Counted from the first letter of the stretch, positions 1 through 10,628 are shown. The stretch: DNA of 64,000 nt from Nocardiopsis trehalosi NBRC 14201 (GCF_001552555.1 NZ_BCRK01000003.1:17244-81243), one strand, 5' to 3'. Notes: generated from the letters alone by a model not told the origin. Numbers and translations are program-made.

Positions 1-878
1 AGCAGGCGACCGGGGTGCTCCGGGTCGGCCAGGATCTCGCTCACCCCGTTGTCGTAGGCTCCGCCGGCGGGTTCGGGCTCGGCGAAGACGGGGTCGACCG
101 GGTAGCCGTACTGGGCCGTCCGGCGGCCCTGCCGGTCGCCGACGCTGAACCGGACGACGGCGCCCTGGTCGGGCGTCGCCACGGGGCCGTCCTGCAGCAG
201 CGGGCCCTCCATCGACGTGACGAACCGGCCGTGCGGGGCGAACGTCAGCCCCTCGAAGGTGAGGTTGGCGCGCGGGCCGCGGTCGCCGTCGTCCATCCGC
301 AGGTTGCGGGGGGTCGGCAGGACGCGCCGCGTGCGCCCGTCCCGGTCGGCGGCCCGGACCTGCGGGTCGAGCAGGACGGGGGTGTCGCCGTCGAGCCGCC
401 GCTCGCCCTCCGTGGTCCACCACACGCCGCCGGTGGCGGGGTCGATCCGGATGGACTCGGGGTCCACGGCCCCGCGACCGCACGTCGCGGAACGGGGCGG
501 GCAGGGGCGCTGCCCGGCGCCGGCCGCGGACAGCGGCGGGTAGGGGGCGCCGTCGGCGTCGCGGAGGGTGTGCACACCGGTGACGTCGACCGCGCCGACG
601 CCGGACGCGTCGACCTGGATGTCGGCGGTGTAGAAGCGCGCGGGATTGCGATCGGACCGGTCGTCGCTGATGAGCACGTAGTCACCGGTGCGGGGGTCGC
701 GGTCGATGCCGGACAGGCCGCCGAGGGCGGTGCCCTCGACCTCGGTACCGTGCGGCACCGTGACGGCGCCCAGCAGGCGCGGCGCGTCCGCCTCATCGGC
801 GTGGGCGGAAGCGGGGACGGCGGCGGCGCCGAGGGCGAGGACACCCGCGGCGAGCAGGCGAACGGAGGTGATGGGCAT
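1..878 (-). CDS. Esterase-like phytase-family secreted protein, C-terminus cut by window edge
   Basis: Reads leftward and runs off the start of the window, so only about the first 292 codons are visible. The N-terminus is a clear Sec signal peptide (MPITSVRLLAAGVLALG, with an ASAHA-DE cleavage site near residue 27). After it come a GLSGIDRDPRTGDY segment, VDPESIRIDPATGGVWWTTEGE and LTFEGLTFAPHGR. This Gly-Leu-Ser / Glu-Gly-Leu pattern is that of the 'esterase-like activity of phytase' beta-propeller family, which is exported. An in-frame ATG three codons upstream (887) is an equally possible start; neither has a strong ribosome site. Substrate is unknown. Family assignment is by motif recognition. 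Confidence 0.8.
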   Translation of the reverse strand, partial: MPITSVRLLAAGVLALGAAAVPASAHADEADAPRLLGAVTVPHGTEVEGTALGGLSGIDRDPRTGDYVLISDDRSDRNPARFYTADIQVDASGVGAVDVTGVHTLRDADGAPYPPLSAAGAGQRPCPPRSATCGRGAVDPESIRIDPATGGVWWTTEGERRLDGDTPVLLDPQVRAADRDGRTRRVLPTPRNLRMDDGDRGPRANLTFEGLTFAPHGRFVTSMEGPLLQDGPVATPDQGAVVRFSVGDRQGRRTAQYGYPVDPVFAEPEPAGGAYDNGVSEILADPEHPGRL

Positions 879-933
879 ACCGCCCATCCCACCACGATTC
901 CGTTGCCCTTACCTGTCCGCGCGGTGACATGTC

Positions 934-1117
934 GGTACCCCGGCATGCCCGCCCCTGCGGGCGATCGAGTCCGCTGCCCGGCCGCCGCCGCGCCACGTTT
1001 CCTCGGGGACCCGACAGCGGACCGGTGCCCCGGACGCCCGCCCCTGCGGGCGATCGGAACCCGCTGTCCGGCTGCCACCGGCCCCGGCCCCTGCCTCAGC
1101 GGACCCGACAGCGGGCA
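934..1117. repeat. Two imperfect tandem copies of a ~90 bp intergenic repeat
   Basis: Copy 1 spans about 934-1023 and copy 2 about 1024-1117. Both begin ggtRccccgg, carry the self-complementary block GCCCGCCCCTGCGGGC followed by GATCG, then an imperfect CCGCTGYCCGG, and end with GGACCCGACAGCGG. The block lies between the kinase stop and the upstream region of the phytase-like gene, both on the minus strand. The two hairpin-forming cores could act in termination or processing between these genes. Confidence 0.7.
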
Positions 1118-1136
1118 TCCCGACGGCCGGACCCGC

Positions 1137-2195
1137 TCATCCCCGTGGGAGCAGACGGCTCCACTCGCGGGCGGGGCGGGGGAGTCGGACGGCGACCTGG
1201 GTCCACTCCTCCGCGAGGAGGGCGCGGACCGCCGCGCCTCGGTCGACCCGGCCGCCTCCGGGCTCCGGCCCCCGGCCGGCCACCGCGAGGGCGCGGTCGA
1301 GGAGTTCCGTGGAGTCGGGCCGGTCGCCGGGGGACTTCGCCATGGCGGCGAGGACCAGGTCCTCCAGCGCGGGGGAGAGGCGGTCGAGGTCGGGCTCCTC
1401 CGCCAGCACCCGGCGGGCGAGCTCGCGCGGGTGGCCGTGGCCGAAGGGGTCGTGGGCGGCGGCGGCGAACGCGACCAGGCACCCCCACAGGAACACGTCC
1501 GACCGGTCGGTGACCGGTTCCCGGCGGTACTGCTCGGGGCTGATCCAGCCGGGGGTGCCGACACCGTCGGCGGGGCCGTGGGCGGTGCCGTCGCCGGCGG
1601 GGGCGGGGTCGGCGGAGATGCGGAGGGTGCGCAGCCGCCGGCGGAACCGGCGCACCCGCATCCACCGCGTCGGGTCTTCGCCGTCGGTAGGGCGGGCGAT
1701 ACCGAAGTCGAGCACCTTGGGGCCGACCGGTGAGATGACGACGTTGCTCGGCTTGAGGTCGCGGTGCACGACCCCGGCGGCGTGGATCGCGCGCAGCGCC
1801 TCGGCGGCGCCGACCGCCAACCCGTTCAGCATGCCGCCCCGCAGGGGCCCGTGCCGCTCGACGTGGTGCCGCACCGTGGGGCCGGGCACGTACTCGGTGA
1901 CGAGCCACGGCACCTCGGCCTCGACGTCGGCCCGGACGAACCGCGCCACACACCCGCTGTTGACCCGCGCCAGCAACCGGGCCTCGTGCGCGAACCGGCG
2001 CCGGAACGCGGGGTCGGCCGCGTGCTCGGCGTGCACGACCTTCACGGCGAGGTACCCGTCGACGCCGTCCGCCACCCCGGCGTACACGGTGCCCATCCCG
2101 CCGGCCCCGATCCGCCCGACCAGCTCGAACCCCCCGACCCGCCGCGGATCCCCCTCCCCCAACCGCCCCAACCGCCGCACCCCGCGCGCCTTCAC
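1137..2195 (-). CDS. Soluble Hanks-type Ser/Thr protein kinase
   Basis: 352 residues. The GTG start at 2195 is chosen because GGAGG lies 7 bases upstream; the open frame further upstream has no kinase-like sequence. Visible kinase motifs in order: glycine loop GAGGMG, invariant lysine in LAVKVV, catalytic loop HRDLKPSN, DFGIA, and GTPGWISPEQY at the end of the activation segment. The stretch between DFGIA and GTPGW is about 45 residues, much longer than usual, and is rich in Arg. No transmembrane helix or sensor domain follows the kinase domain, so it should be cytosolic. It is divergent from the RecD2-like helicase (280 bp gap). Substrates cannot be told from sequence. Confidence 0.9.
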   Translation of the reverse strand: MKARGVRRLGRLGEGDPRRVGGFELVGRIGAGGMGTVYAGVADGVDGYLAVKVVHAEHAADPAFRRRFAHEARLLARVNSGCVARFVRADVEAEVPWLVTEYVPGPTVRHHVERHGPLRGGMLNGLAVGAAEALRAIHAAGVVHRDLKPSNVVISPVGPKVLDFGIARPTDGEDPTRWMRVRRFRRRLRTLRISADPAPAGDGTAHGPADGVGTPGWISPEQYRREPVTDRSDVFLWGCLVAFAAAAHDPFGHGHPRELARRVLAEEPDLDRLSPALEDLVLAAMAKSPGDRPDSTELLDRALAVAGRGPEPGGGRVDRGAAVRALLAEEWTQVAVRLPRPAREWSRLLPRG

Positions 2196-2321
2196 AGCGA
2201 GGCCTCCGCATCCGGGGCGTGGGTGGAGGGAACCGGCCGTGCCGATCGGCCGTGCGGACAGAGGGGTACCGCGCGCATGGGGCCGTCCAAGGCGTCGTCG
2301 GGGATCGTGCGGGGATTCTAC

Positions 2322-2339
2322 GCGGCCGCGCGCGGCCGC
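2322..2339. repeat. 18 bp perfect palindrome between kinase and helicase genes
   Basis: GCGGCCGCGCGCGGCCGC is its own reverse complement. It lies in the 280 bp divergent spacer between the kinase and recD2 starts. It may be a regulatory site for either gene, but palindromes made only of G and C are expected now and then at this base composition. Confidence 0.4.
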
Positions 2340-2475
2340 CGGTGGCGGCAGCGGTCCCGCTCCGACTGGCGGGACGTCGGCGGGGCGCGGTAGGAACGAT
2401 GCCGGGCCCCGCCCGCGGCGCACGCGGCCGCCGGGGCGGGCAGGGCGGGCAGCGGCAGCGCGGAGGGGGCGGACG

Positions 2476-5187
2476 GTGGCACAGGCGCGCGGGGCCGGTG
2501 GGGCTCCGGGGGTGTTGGAGGGGGTGTTGGAGAGGATCACCTTCGCCAATGAGGAGACCGGGTACACCGTGGCGAAGGTCGATGGGGGGCGTGGCGGGGA
2601 TCTGGTGACCGTGGTGGGGGCGCTGCTGGGGGCGCAGCCGGGGGAGTCGCTGCGGATGCGGGGGCGGTGGGGTTCGCACCCGCAGTACGGGCGCCAGTTC
2701 CACGTCGACGACTACACCACCGTGCTGCCCGCCACGGTGCAGGGCGTCCGCCGGTACCTGGGGTCCGGGCTGGTCAAGGGCATCGGCCCGCGGTTGGCCG
2801 AGCGGATCGTGGACTACTTCGGGGTCGACGCGCTCGACGTCATCGAGCACACCCCCGAGCGGCTGATCGAGGTCCCCAAGCTCGGCCCGAAGCGCACCCG
2901 GCTCATCACCGAGGCGTGGGAGGAGCAGAAGGCCATCAAGGAGGTCATGGTCTTCCTCCAGGGCATCGAGGTGTCGACGTCGCTGGCAGTGCGCATCTAC
3001 AAGAAGTACGGCGACGCGTCCATCACCGTGGTGCGCGAGGAGCCCTACCGGCTCGCCTCCGACGTGTGGGGCATCGGCTTCAAGACCGCCGACACGATCG
3101 CCCGCGCCGTCGGCATCCCGCACGACAGCCCGCAGCGGGTGATGGCCGGCATCCAGTTCACGCTCTCGGAGTCGACGTCGGACGGCCACTGCTACCTGCC
3201 CCAGGAGCGGTTGATCGCCGACGCGGTGAAGATCCTCCAGGTCGACTCCGGCCTGGTCATCGAGTGCCTGGCGGAGCTGGTGGCGCAGGAGGGGGTCGTG
3301 TCCGAGCGGGTCCCCGGCCCCGACGGGGAGCCGGTGACCGCCGTGTACCTGGTGCCGTTCCAGCGGGCCGAGGTGGCGCTGGCGGCGCAGCTGCGGGCGC
3401 TGCTGCGGGCCCCCGAGGACCGGCTGGGGGCGTTCACCGGCGTCGACTGGGAGCGGGCGCTGGGGTGGCTGCGGGAGCGCACCGGCGCCGACCTGGCGCC
3501 CGCGCAGGAGGCCGCCGTGCGGCTGGCGCTGACCGAGAAGGTCGCGGTGCTCACCGGCGGCCCCGGGTGCGGCAAGTCGTTCACGGTGGCGTCGGTGATC
3601 CGGCTGGCGGCCGCGAAGCGGGCGAAGATCATCCTCGCCGCCCCCACCGGCCGGGCGGCCAAGCGGATGACCGAGCTGACCGGGCACGAGGCGTCGACCG
3701 TCCACCGCCTGCTGGAGCTGAAGCCCGGCGGCGACGCCACCTACGACCGCGACCGCCCGCTCGACTGCGACCTGCTCGTGGTCGACGAGGCGTCCATGCT
3801 CGACCTGCTGCTGGCGAACAAGCTCGCGAAGGCGGTACCTCCCGGGGCGCACCTGCTGCTGGTCGGCGACGTCGACCAGCTCCCGTCGGTGGGCGCCGGC
3901 CAGGTGCTGCGCGACCTGCTCGCGGCCGGGGCCCCGGCCGAGGAGGTCCTGGAGGGCCTGCCCGAGGACGGTATCGAGTCGGGCACCGGTGTGGTGGGCG
4001 GAGCCGTGTCGGGCGGCGAGGACGCCGGTGTTCCGGCCGGCGGCCGCCGGCCTGTCGGCGGCCGAGCCGGAGGCGGCGCCGAGTCGGGCGCCGGTGTGGT
4101 GGGTGGGGCCGTGCCGGGCGGCGAGGACGCCGGTGTTCCGGCCGACGGTGGACGCGGACCTGGTGGCCAGGTCGTGGCCCGGGTCGGTCCCGGCCCCGAT
4201 TTCCTGTCCGATGCCGGACCCGTGCCGCTCGCCGGCTCCGGCTCCCGTTCCGGCTTCGAGGGCGATCGCGCCGACGAGGGGGCCGCCGCGGTGGGTGCGC
4301 CCGGCTCGGCCGATGCGCACGACGGGCACCGGCAGCACGGGCAGCACCCTCAACGCCCAGCGCACACGACGCAGCCCGCTCGTCCGGCGCGCGCGTCCGG
4401 CCGGTCGGGTGGTCGAGCGGCAGCCGGGATCCCGCACGTGCGGCTGACGCACGTGTTCCGCCAGGCGCAGCAGTCCGGGGTGGTGGTCAACGCGCACCGG
4501 GTCAACACGGGCCGCCCGCCCGAGACCGAGGGGATGTCCGACTTCTTCCTGTTCGCCTGCGAGGAGACCGACGCCGCCGCGGAGCTGACGGTCGACGTGG
4601 TGGCGCGTCGCATCCCGCGCAGGTTCGGACTCGACCCGCGGCGCGACGTGCAGGTGCTGACCCCGGTGCACCGGGGCCCGGCCGGCGCGGGCAACCTCAA
4701 CACGCTCCTCCAGGAGGCGCTGACCCCGGCGCGCGAGGGCGTGCCCGAGCGCCGGTTCGGGGGCCGGGTGTTCCGCGTCGGCGACAAGGTCACCCAGGTC
4801 AGGAACAACTACGACAAGGGAGCGAACGGCGTCTTCAACGGCACACTCGGTGTCATCACAGGTATCGACTCCGACGAGCAGCGGCTCACCGTACGCACCG
4901 ACGAGGACGAGGAGGTGCCGTACGAGTTCGCCGAACTGGACGAGCTGGCGCACGCCTACGCGGTCACCGTCCACCGTTCGCAGGGCAGTGAGTACCCCGC
5001 CGTGGTGATCCCGGTCACGACGAGCGCCTGGATGATGCTCCAGCGGAACCTGCTCTACACCGCCATCACGCGCGCGAAGCGGCTGGTCGTCCTGGTGGGC
5101 TCGCGCCGGGCGATCGCCCAGGCGGTGCGGAACGCGACCGCCGGACGGCGCCACACCGCCCTGGCGCACCGGCTGGCCGACCTGTGA
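2476..5187 (+). CDS. recD2: RecD2-like ATP-dependent DNA helicase with a large internal insertion
   Basis: 903 residues; family members are usually about 720-750. GTG start at 2476 follows GGAGGGGG at good spacing. Order: N-terminal OB-like region, helix-hairpin-helix segment (LVKGIGPRLAERIVDYFG, about residues 95-115; KLGPKRTRLI; VWGIGFKTAD), Walker A GGPGCGKS (about 361-368), Walker B LLVVDEAS (about 431-438), DVDQLPSVGAGQVLRDLLAAG, then an insertion of about 160 Gly/Ala/Pro-rich residues (about 492-651), HVRLTHVFRQA, and the C-terminal AVTVHRSQGSEYPAVVIP motif. In relatives the text runs straight from VLRDL..SG to the V.LT..FRQ motif. The family is a 5'-3' helicase outside RecBCD. All ATPase motifs are intact, so it is probably active with the insertion as a surface loop. 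Confidence 0.93.
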   Translation: MAQARGAGGAPGVLEGVLERITFANEETGYTVAKVDGGRGGDLVTVVGALLGAQPGESLRMRGRWGSHPQYGRQFHVDDYTTVLPATVQGVRRYLGSGLVKGIGPRLAERIVDYFGVDALDVIEHTPERLIEVPKLGPKRTRLITEAWEEQKAIKEVMVFLQGIEVSTSLAVRIYKKYGDASITVVREEPYRLASDVWGIGFKTADTIARAVGIPHDSPQRVMAGIQFTLSESTSDGHCYLPQERLIADAVKILQVDSGLVIECLAELVAQEGVVSERVPGPDGEPVTAVYLVPFQRAEVALAAQLRALLRAPEDRLGAFTGVDWERALGWLRERTGADLAPAQEAAVRLALTEKVAVLTGGPGCGKSFTVASVIRLAAAKRAKIILAAPTGRAAKRMTELTGHEASTVHRLLELKPGGDATYDRDRPLDCDLLVVDEASMLDLLLANKLAKAVPPGAHLLLVGDVDQLPSVGAGQVLRDLLAAGAPAEEVLEGLPEDGIESGTGVVGGAVSGGEDAGVPAGGRRPVGGRAGGGAESGAGVVGGAVPGGEDAGVPADGGRGPGGQVVARVGPGPDFLSDAGPVPLAGSGSRSGFEGDRADEGAAAVGAPGSADAHDGHRQHGQHPQRPAHTTQPARPARASGRSGGRAAAGIPHVRLTHVFRQAQQSGVVVNAHRVNTGRPPETEGMSDFFLFACEETDAAAELTVDVVARRIPRRFGLDPRRDVQVLTPVHRGPAGAGNLNTLLQEALTPAREGVPERRFGGRVFRVGDKVTQVRNNYDKGANGVFNGTLGVITGIDSDEQRLTVRTDEDEEVPYEFAELDELAHAYAVTVHRSQGSEYPAVVIPVTTSAWMMLQRNLLYTAITRAKRLVVLVGSRRAIAQAVRNATAGRRHTALAHRLADL
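3976..4185 (+). repeat. In-frame 105 bp direct repeat inside recD2 insertion
   Basis: Copies start at 3976 and 4081. The spacing is exactly 35 codons, so each copy is read in the same frame. Both encode ESGxGVVGGAVxGGEDAGVP, and the nucleotide match is almost complete over the first ~65 bases. The repeat accounts for much of the extra length of the helicase and suggests growth by duplication. Confidence 0.85.
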
Positions 5188-5256
5188 TGACCGACCTCTG
5201 ACCACCCTCTGATCGACGGGCCGTCCGCCGCCTGGGCGGGGTCGGGGCGTCGTGCC

Positions 5257-5292
5257 GGGGGGCGTTGTGGGTGTTTCGGGGGGTCGTGGGGG
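5257..5292 (+). other. Potential G-quadruplex downstream of recD2
   Basis: Four G tracts (6, 3, 6 and 5 Gs) separated by loops of 6, 6 and 4 bases, about 70 bp after the recD2 stop. It fits the G3+N1-7 rule on the coding strand, so it could fold in the transcript and take part in termination. This rests on pattern only. Confidence 0.45.
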
Positions 5293-6446
5293 TGTTGTGT
5301 CGATCCGGGGTTGGAGTGGGTTCCGGTACCGGCTCGGTCGTCGGGCGGTAATCGGGCCTCCGTATCGGGCCGGCGGCCGGGCCTCTGCGCGGGTTTTCCG
5401 CGAAGCCGCCCGCAGGGCTTCGGCATCGGGTTCTCGCGTCGGCGCCGCCGAGGGTCTTCGCTGCGGGCCGCCCCTCAGGGCGCAGCTCGGTCCGGCACGG
5501 TGCCCCCGCCCGGGTGTCGGTCCGCAGCTTTCCCCCGCTGGAAGCGGGCCGGTATCGAGGCGCGGCGGCGCCCCGGTCGACGGGCGATCCCCCGATAGCG
5601 CCCATACGCCATCAATGCCGCCAACCGCGATGAGTCGTATTTGTCGTTATTCTGCGCTTCGTCTTTATGCCGTCATACCCGACTTATCGGGCGGGCGTCT
5701 GCTGTGCGCCGATAATTCGCGCGGATTCGTGCGTCCGGACAAATGAAAACACCGCCCGTGTCCCCTAACGTTGTTCAGGCGACACCGCGGGGCCGACCCC
5801 CTCTCCCGGCACCCGGTGTCGCCCGGCCGCGCTGCGTCCGTCCTCTCCCGGACGCGGTCCGCGGCCCGGTCAGGGCCGCCGTCCCGCCGGGGTCGGTTCG
5901 GCCCCGCCCCCTCCTGTGTCGCGGAAAGGGCGGGACGGCGGTCCTGGTCGCACGCGTGTCCCCCAGGGCTCATCTCGACTTTTTCGAGTTTCCGCCCCGC
6001 GGGCCCTGACGTGTGAATAGGCTCCCCTTGTGAGTCGGAAACCCGGGCGGATTCTGCGGAACCGGCGTCGGTGTCGGTATTCGCCGACGGCGCTCCGCGG
6101 CCTCGGCCCCCGGTGCGCGCCGCGCGCCGGGGCCTCCGCCCGCCTCCGGTTCCACCCCGCGCCGCCCCTCGTGGTCGGCGCTCCGGGACTTCCTTCCCCC
6201 GGCGCTGCGGTCGCGCCGGGCCAGTAGCCACCCCGGACGCTGACGCTCTTTCCACTCCCCCCGGAGAGCGTCGGCACCCCTCGGGCGCCGGCCCACCGGT
6301 CGGCGCCCGAGGGGCCAGCCCGTCCCGGCACCCCGCCCGCTCTGCTCGTCCCGGCCGACCCGGCCGGCCCCACCCGCGCGGCCGTGCCCCCGCGTGACCG
6401 CGCCGTGACGTTGTGATCGAATGGTGACCTTTTCCGGGAAACCCGT

Positions 6447-6474
6447 TTGCGGTGGTCGGCGTCGGGGGTATGAG
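6447..6474 (+). promoter_or_regulatory. Candidate housekeeping promoter for the small gene at 6556
   Basis: TTGCGG (6447-6452), 16 bp spacer, TATGAG (6469-6474). This is a reasonable sigma-70-type match in actinomycete terms and lies about 80 bp before the GTG start. Confidence 0.4.
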
Positions 6475-6555
6475 CCACGCTGGCGGCGGGACTCCCGCCG
6501 CTCTCCCCGCCCCGCGGCCCCACCACCGCGGGACCGCACGGAAAGGCCAGCACTC

Positions 6556-6849
6556 GTGGGTACCCTCTCGTGGCTCAACGGCTCCGCCCCGACCTCCCCC
6601 GCCGACGCCGTCCGGCGCCTGCACGGCCACCTCGCGGCCACCGGCGCGCAGCGGATGTACGCGGGTGAGCGGTCGTCGGTGGCGCTGCTGTCGGTCCGCG
6701 CCGGGCTCACCGTGTGGTGCATGCGGGGCGCGTTCCACTGGCGCGACGAGCAGGGCGAGGCCCGCACCCACCCCGCCGCCGACCCCGAGGGCGCCGCGCG
6801 CCGCCTCACCGGCGCCCACCACACGGGCCGCGAGCGCACCGCCGCCTGA
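6556..6849 (+). CDS. Small conserved-type hypothetical protein
   Basis: 97 residues from a GTG start with GGAAAGG about 9 bases upstream; the longer open frame starting at 6421 has Arg/Pro-rich filler before this point and overlaps the candidate promoter. The product is a compact soluble protein with a middle segment (YAGERSSVALLSVRAGLTVWC) that looks like two beta strands, followed by FHWRDEQGE. I do not recognise a named family. It ends 37 bp before the NUDIX gene, so the two may share a transcript. Confidence 0.6.
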   Translation: MGTLSWLNGSAPTSPADAVRRLHGHLAATGAQRMYAGERSSVALLSVRAGLTVWCMRGAFHWRDEQGEARTHPAADPEGAARRLTGAHHTGRERTAA

Positions 6850-6886
6850 CCGCGCCGGGCGTCGACCGCCCCGCTACGGTTGCCCC

Positions 6887-7294
6887 GTGAGCGACCCCCA
6901 GATCGTCGTCGGCGCCGCTATCATCCGCGGCGGCGCCCTGCTCGCCGCACAGCGCGCCCAGCCGCCGTCGCTGCGCGGCCGCTGGGAGCTGCCCGGCGGC
7001 AAGGTCGATCCCGGCGAGACCGACATCGAGGCCCTCGTCCGCGAGTGCCGCGAGGAACTCGGCGTGTGCATCCGGCCGCTGCGGCGCATCGGCGGCGACG
7101 TCGCGTTCCCGCGCCGCCCGCAGGGCCCGTCGGCGGTGCTGCGGGTGTGGACCGCCGACCTGGTCGACGGCGAACCCGCGGCGCTGGAGCACCTCGCGCT
7201 GCGCTGGCTGCGCGCCGAGGCGCTGACCGACGTCGACTGGCTCCCCGCCGACGTCCCCTTCCTCGACGCGATCCGCCCGCACCTCGGCGGCTGA
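6887..7294 (+). CDS. NUDIX hydrolase, MutT-like nucleotide pyrophosphatase
   Basis: 135 residues from a GTG start. The NUDIX box is complete at residues 38-60 ([14 protein letters not shown], then RECREELGV, matching Gx5Ex7REUxEExGU). The short size and the LPGGK lead-in resemble the MutT/NudG group, which removes 8-oxo-dGTP or hydrolyses CTP derivatives; the exact substrate is not decided by sequence. No strong Shine-Dalgarno is seen, and the start is fixed by the family's normal N-terminus (IVVGAAI). It lies just downstream of the small gene at 6556. Confidence 0.9.
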   Translation: MSDPQIVVGAAIIRGGALLAAQRAQPPSLRGRWELPGGKVDPGETDIEALVRECREELGVCIRPLRRIGGDVAFPRRPQGPSAVLRVWTADLVDGEPAALEHLALRWLRAEALTDVDWLPADVPFLDAIRPHLGG

Positions 7295-7665
7295 CTCCGC
7301 CGACCGCCGGTGGCGCCACCATTCGGCGCCTTGGCCGGCCGGCCCCGTTCTCCGGGGCGCCTCGGCTCGATCCCGCCCCCGGGCGTCGCTCCGTCTTCCG
7401 TGACCGGCCCGCACCCGCGCTCCGGCCCGGCCGCGCCGCCGGCCGTCCCGCCGTACGCCCGCTCCGCCCCTGGTGGGAGCACGTGCCTCCGCCGTCCGGC
7501 CCGTTCGCGCGCCCGCCGCCCGCGCCCCCGGTTCTCCGCCGTGCCGCCGCCCCGCCGTCGGCCGCCCGCCCCCGCGACACCCCGGGGGCCCGGTGCCAGC
7601 ACATAAACTGAGAATCGTCCGCGGGTGCCGCGGTACTTCCCAGCAGATGAGATCGAGACTTTCGC
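7295..7665. other. Intergenic region upstream of typA
   Basis: 371 bp without a supported gene. Most of it is very GC-rich. Only the last ~60 bases (around the CATAAACTGAG at about 7603) look like a promoter/leader region, presumably for typA. Confidence 0.4.
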
Positions 7666-9552
<1,887 letters not shown>

Positions 9553-9566
9553 CCCGTCCGGTCCGG

Positions 9567-9597
9567 CGGCGGCCGGGGCACCGCGCCCCGGCCGCCG
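9567..9597. terminator. GC-rich bidirectional terminator hairpin
   Basis: 13 bp perfect stem (9567-9579 with 9585-9597), loop of 5 bases, between the convergent typA and hydrolase genes. There is no T tract, as is common in high-GC actinomycetes. Confidence 0.65.
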
Positions 9598-9615
9598 GCT
9601 CCGGCCGGCCCCGCG

Positions 9616-10539
9616 TCAGCCCGCCGCCACCGCCGCGCGCCCGGTGTGGGCCAGGACCGCCTCCGCCAGCGGGGCGTGCGCCTCGGCCGGCAGCGTGTGC
9701 CCCATGCCCGGCACCTCCAGGTACTCCGCGCCGGGGATCTCGGCCGCGATCAGCCGCCCGTGCCCCGGCTTCACCGGTTCCTCGGACCCCTCCACGACCA
9801 GGGTCGGCGCGGTGATCCCGCCCAGCGCGTCCTCCGGTTCGAAGTGGGGGTGGCCGGCCGCAGCCCGCCGGTGGTTGGCCTCCGACCCCGGCACCCGGGC
9901 CCGGTCGTAGAGCCGCTCCTCCACCGCCCGCTGCGCGTCGGCGTCGAACGGCAGCGCCGGGCCGTGCAGCACCCGCGCCACCTCCACCTGGAAGTCGACG
10001 TACTCCGCGCGGGTGGCGGGCGGCGGTGCGGTGGCCGCCCGCTGGAACAGCTCGGTGAACGCGGCCTTCGGCGGCGGCAGCGCGCCCGCGTCCTGCGGTT
10101 CGCCCATCAGCGCCCGCAGCACCACCTCGCCCTCGCGGCGGCCCAGCGGCGACGCGCCGATGACCGTCAGCGTCGCCACCCGCTCGGGGCGGGTGACGGC
10201 GATCCACTGGCCGAGCAGGCCGCCCGCCGAGTGACCCACGATGTGCGCCGCGCCGATCCCGAGGGCGTCGAGCAGGCCGATCGCGTCGTCGCGGATGTCG
10301 GTCCACGTGTAGGGGTGGGCGTCGAAGTCCACGGCGGTGGACCGCCCGGTGTCGCGGTGGTCGTAGCGGATGACCCGCCGCCCGCCCGCCGCCAGTCGGC
10401 CGACGAACGCGTCGGGCCACACGTGGCCCTGCGACATCGACCCCATGATGAGCAGGACCGGCGGGCCGTCCGGGTCGCCGAACTCCTCGACCCACAGCTC
10501 CACGTCGCCGATTTCGACCGTTCTCCCCGTTGCCGTCAT
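9616..10539 (-). CDS. Alpha/beta hydrolase, RdmC (aclacinomycin methylesterase)-like
   Basis: 307 residues, ATG at 10539 with GGGAGG upstream. The fold's landmarks are visible: IMGSMSQGHVWPD near the oxyanion loop, YDHRDTGRST, the nucleophile elbow VGHSAGG, an acid after beta-strand 7 (LVVEGSEEPVKPGHG) and the catalytic histidine in GMGHTLP. The RYDHRDTGRS signature is typical of the RdmC/DnrP methylesterase group and related hydrolases in antibiotic producers. The substrate here is unknown. It is the last gene of a same-strand run after the LuxR regulator (89 bp gap) and the imine-reductase-like gene, and could belong to a small regulated cassette. Confidence 0.85.
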   Translation of the reverse strand: MTATGRTVEIGDVELWVEEFGDPDGPPVLLIMGSMSQGHVWPDAFVGRLAAGGRRVIRYDHRDTGRSTAVDFDAHPYTWTDIRDDAIGLLDALGIGAAHIVGHSAGGLLGQWIAVTRPERVATLTVIGASPLGRREGEVVLRALMGEPQDAGALPPPKAAFTELFQRAATAPPPATRAEYVDFQVEVARVLHGPALPFDADAQRAVEERLYDRARVPGSEANHRRAAAGHPHFEPEDALGGITAPTLVVEGSEEPVKPGHGRLIAAEIPGAEYLEVPGMGHTLPAEAHAPLAEAVLAHTGRAAVAAG

Positions 10540-10628
10540 GCGTGTGGCCTCCCGTTTCCCGTTCCGTCCTGCGATGCCCCTACTCTCCCGCGCCGGGCAC
10601 GGGGCGGCATCCGTAGGACCACGGGGGT

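Larger units (their letters stand above)
5188..6555. other. Gene-poor 1.4 kb interval
   Basis: No reading frame here has both a ribosome site and recognisable protein-like composition; the long frames on the minus strand are Arg/Gly/Pro-rich shadow frames. The interval holds a G-run cluster just after recD2 and a clearly less GC-rich patch at about 5595-5775. A second such stretch around 5960-6060 carries a possible -10-like GAATAG. A promoter for the next gene lies at its end. A small RNA or short leader in the low-GC patch cannot be excluded. Confidence 0.5.

Noticed and set aside
1096..5205. 1369-codon open frame on the minus strand across recD2 and kinase
   Set aside because: Translation is Arg/Pro/His-rich without domains, and it is antisense to RecD2 with its clear motifs. 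Long shadow frames are expected at this GC content.
5665..6822. 385-codon minus-strand frame in the gene-free interval
   Set aside because: Composition is filler-like (Gly/Arg/Pro), no ribosome site, and it overlaps the small gene and its promoter at 6447-6849.
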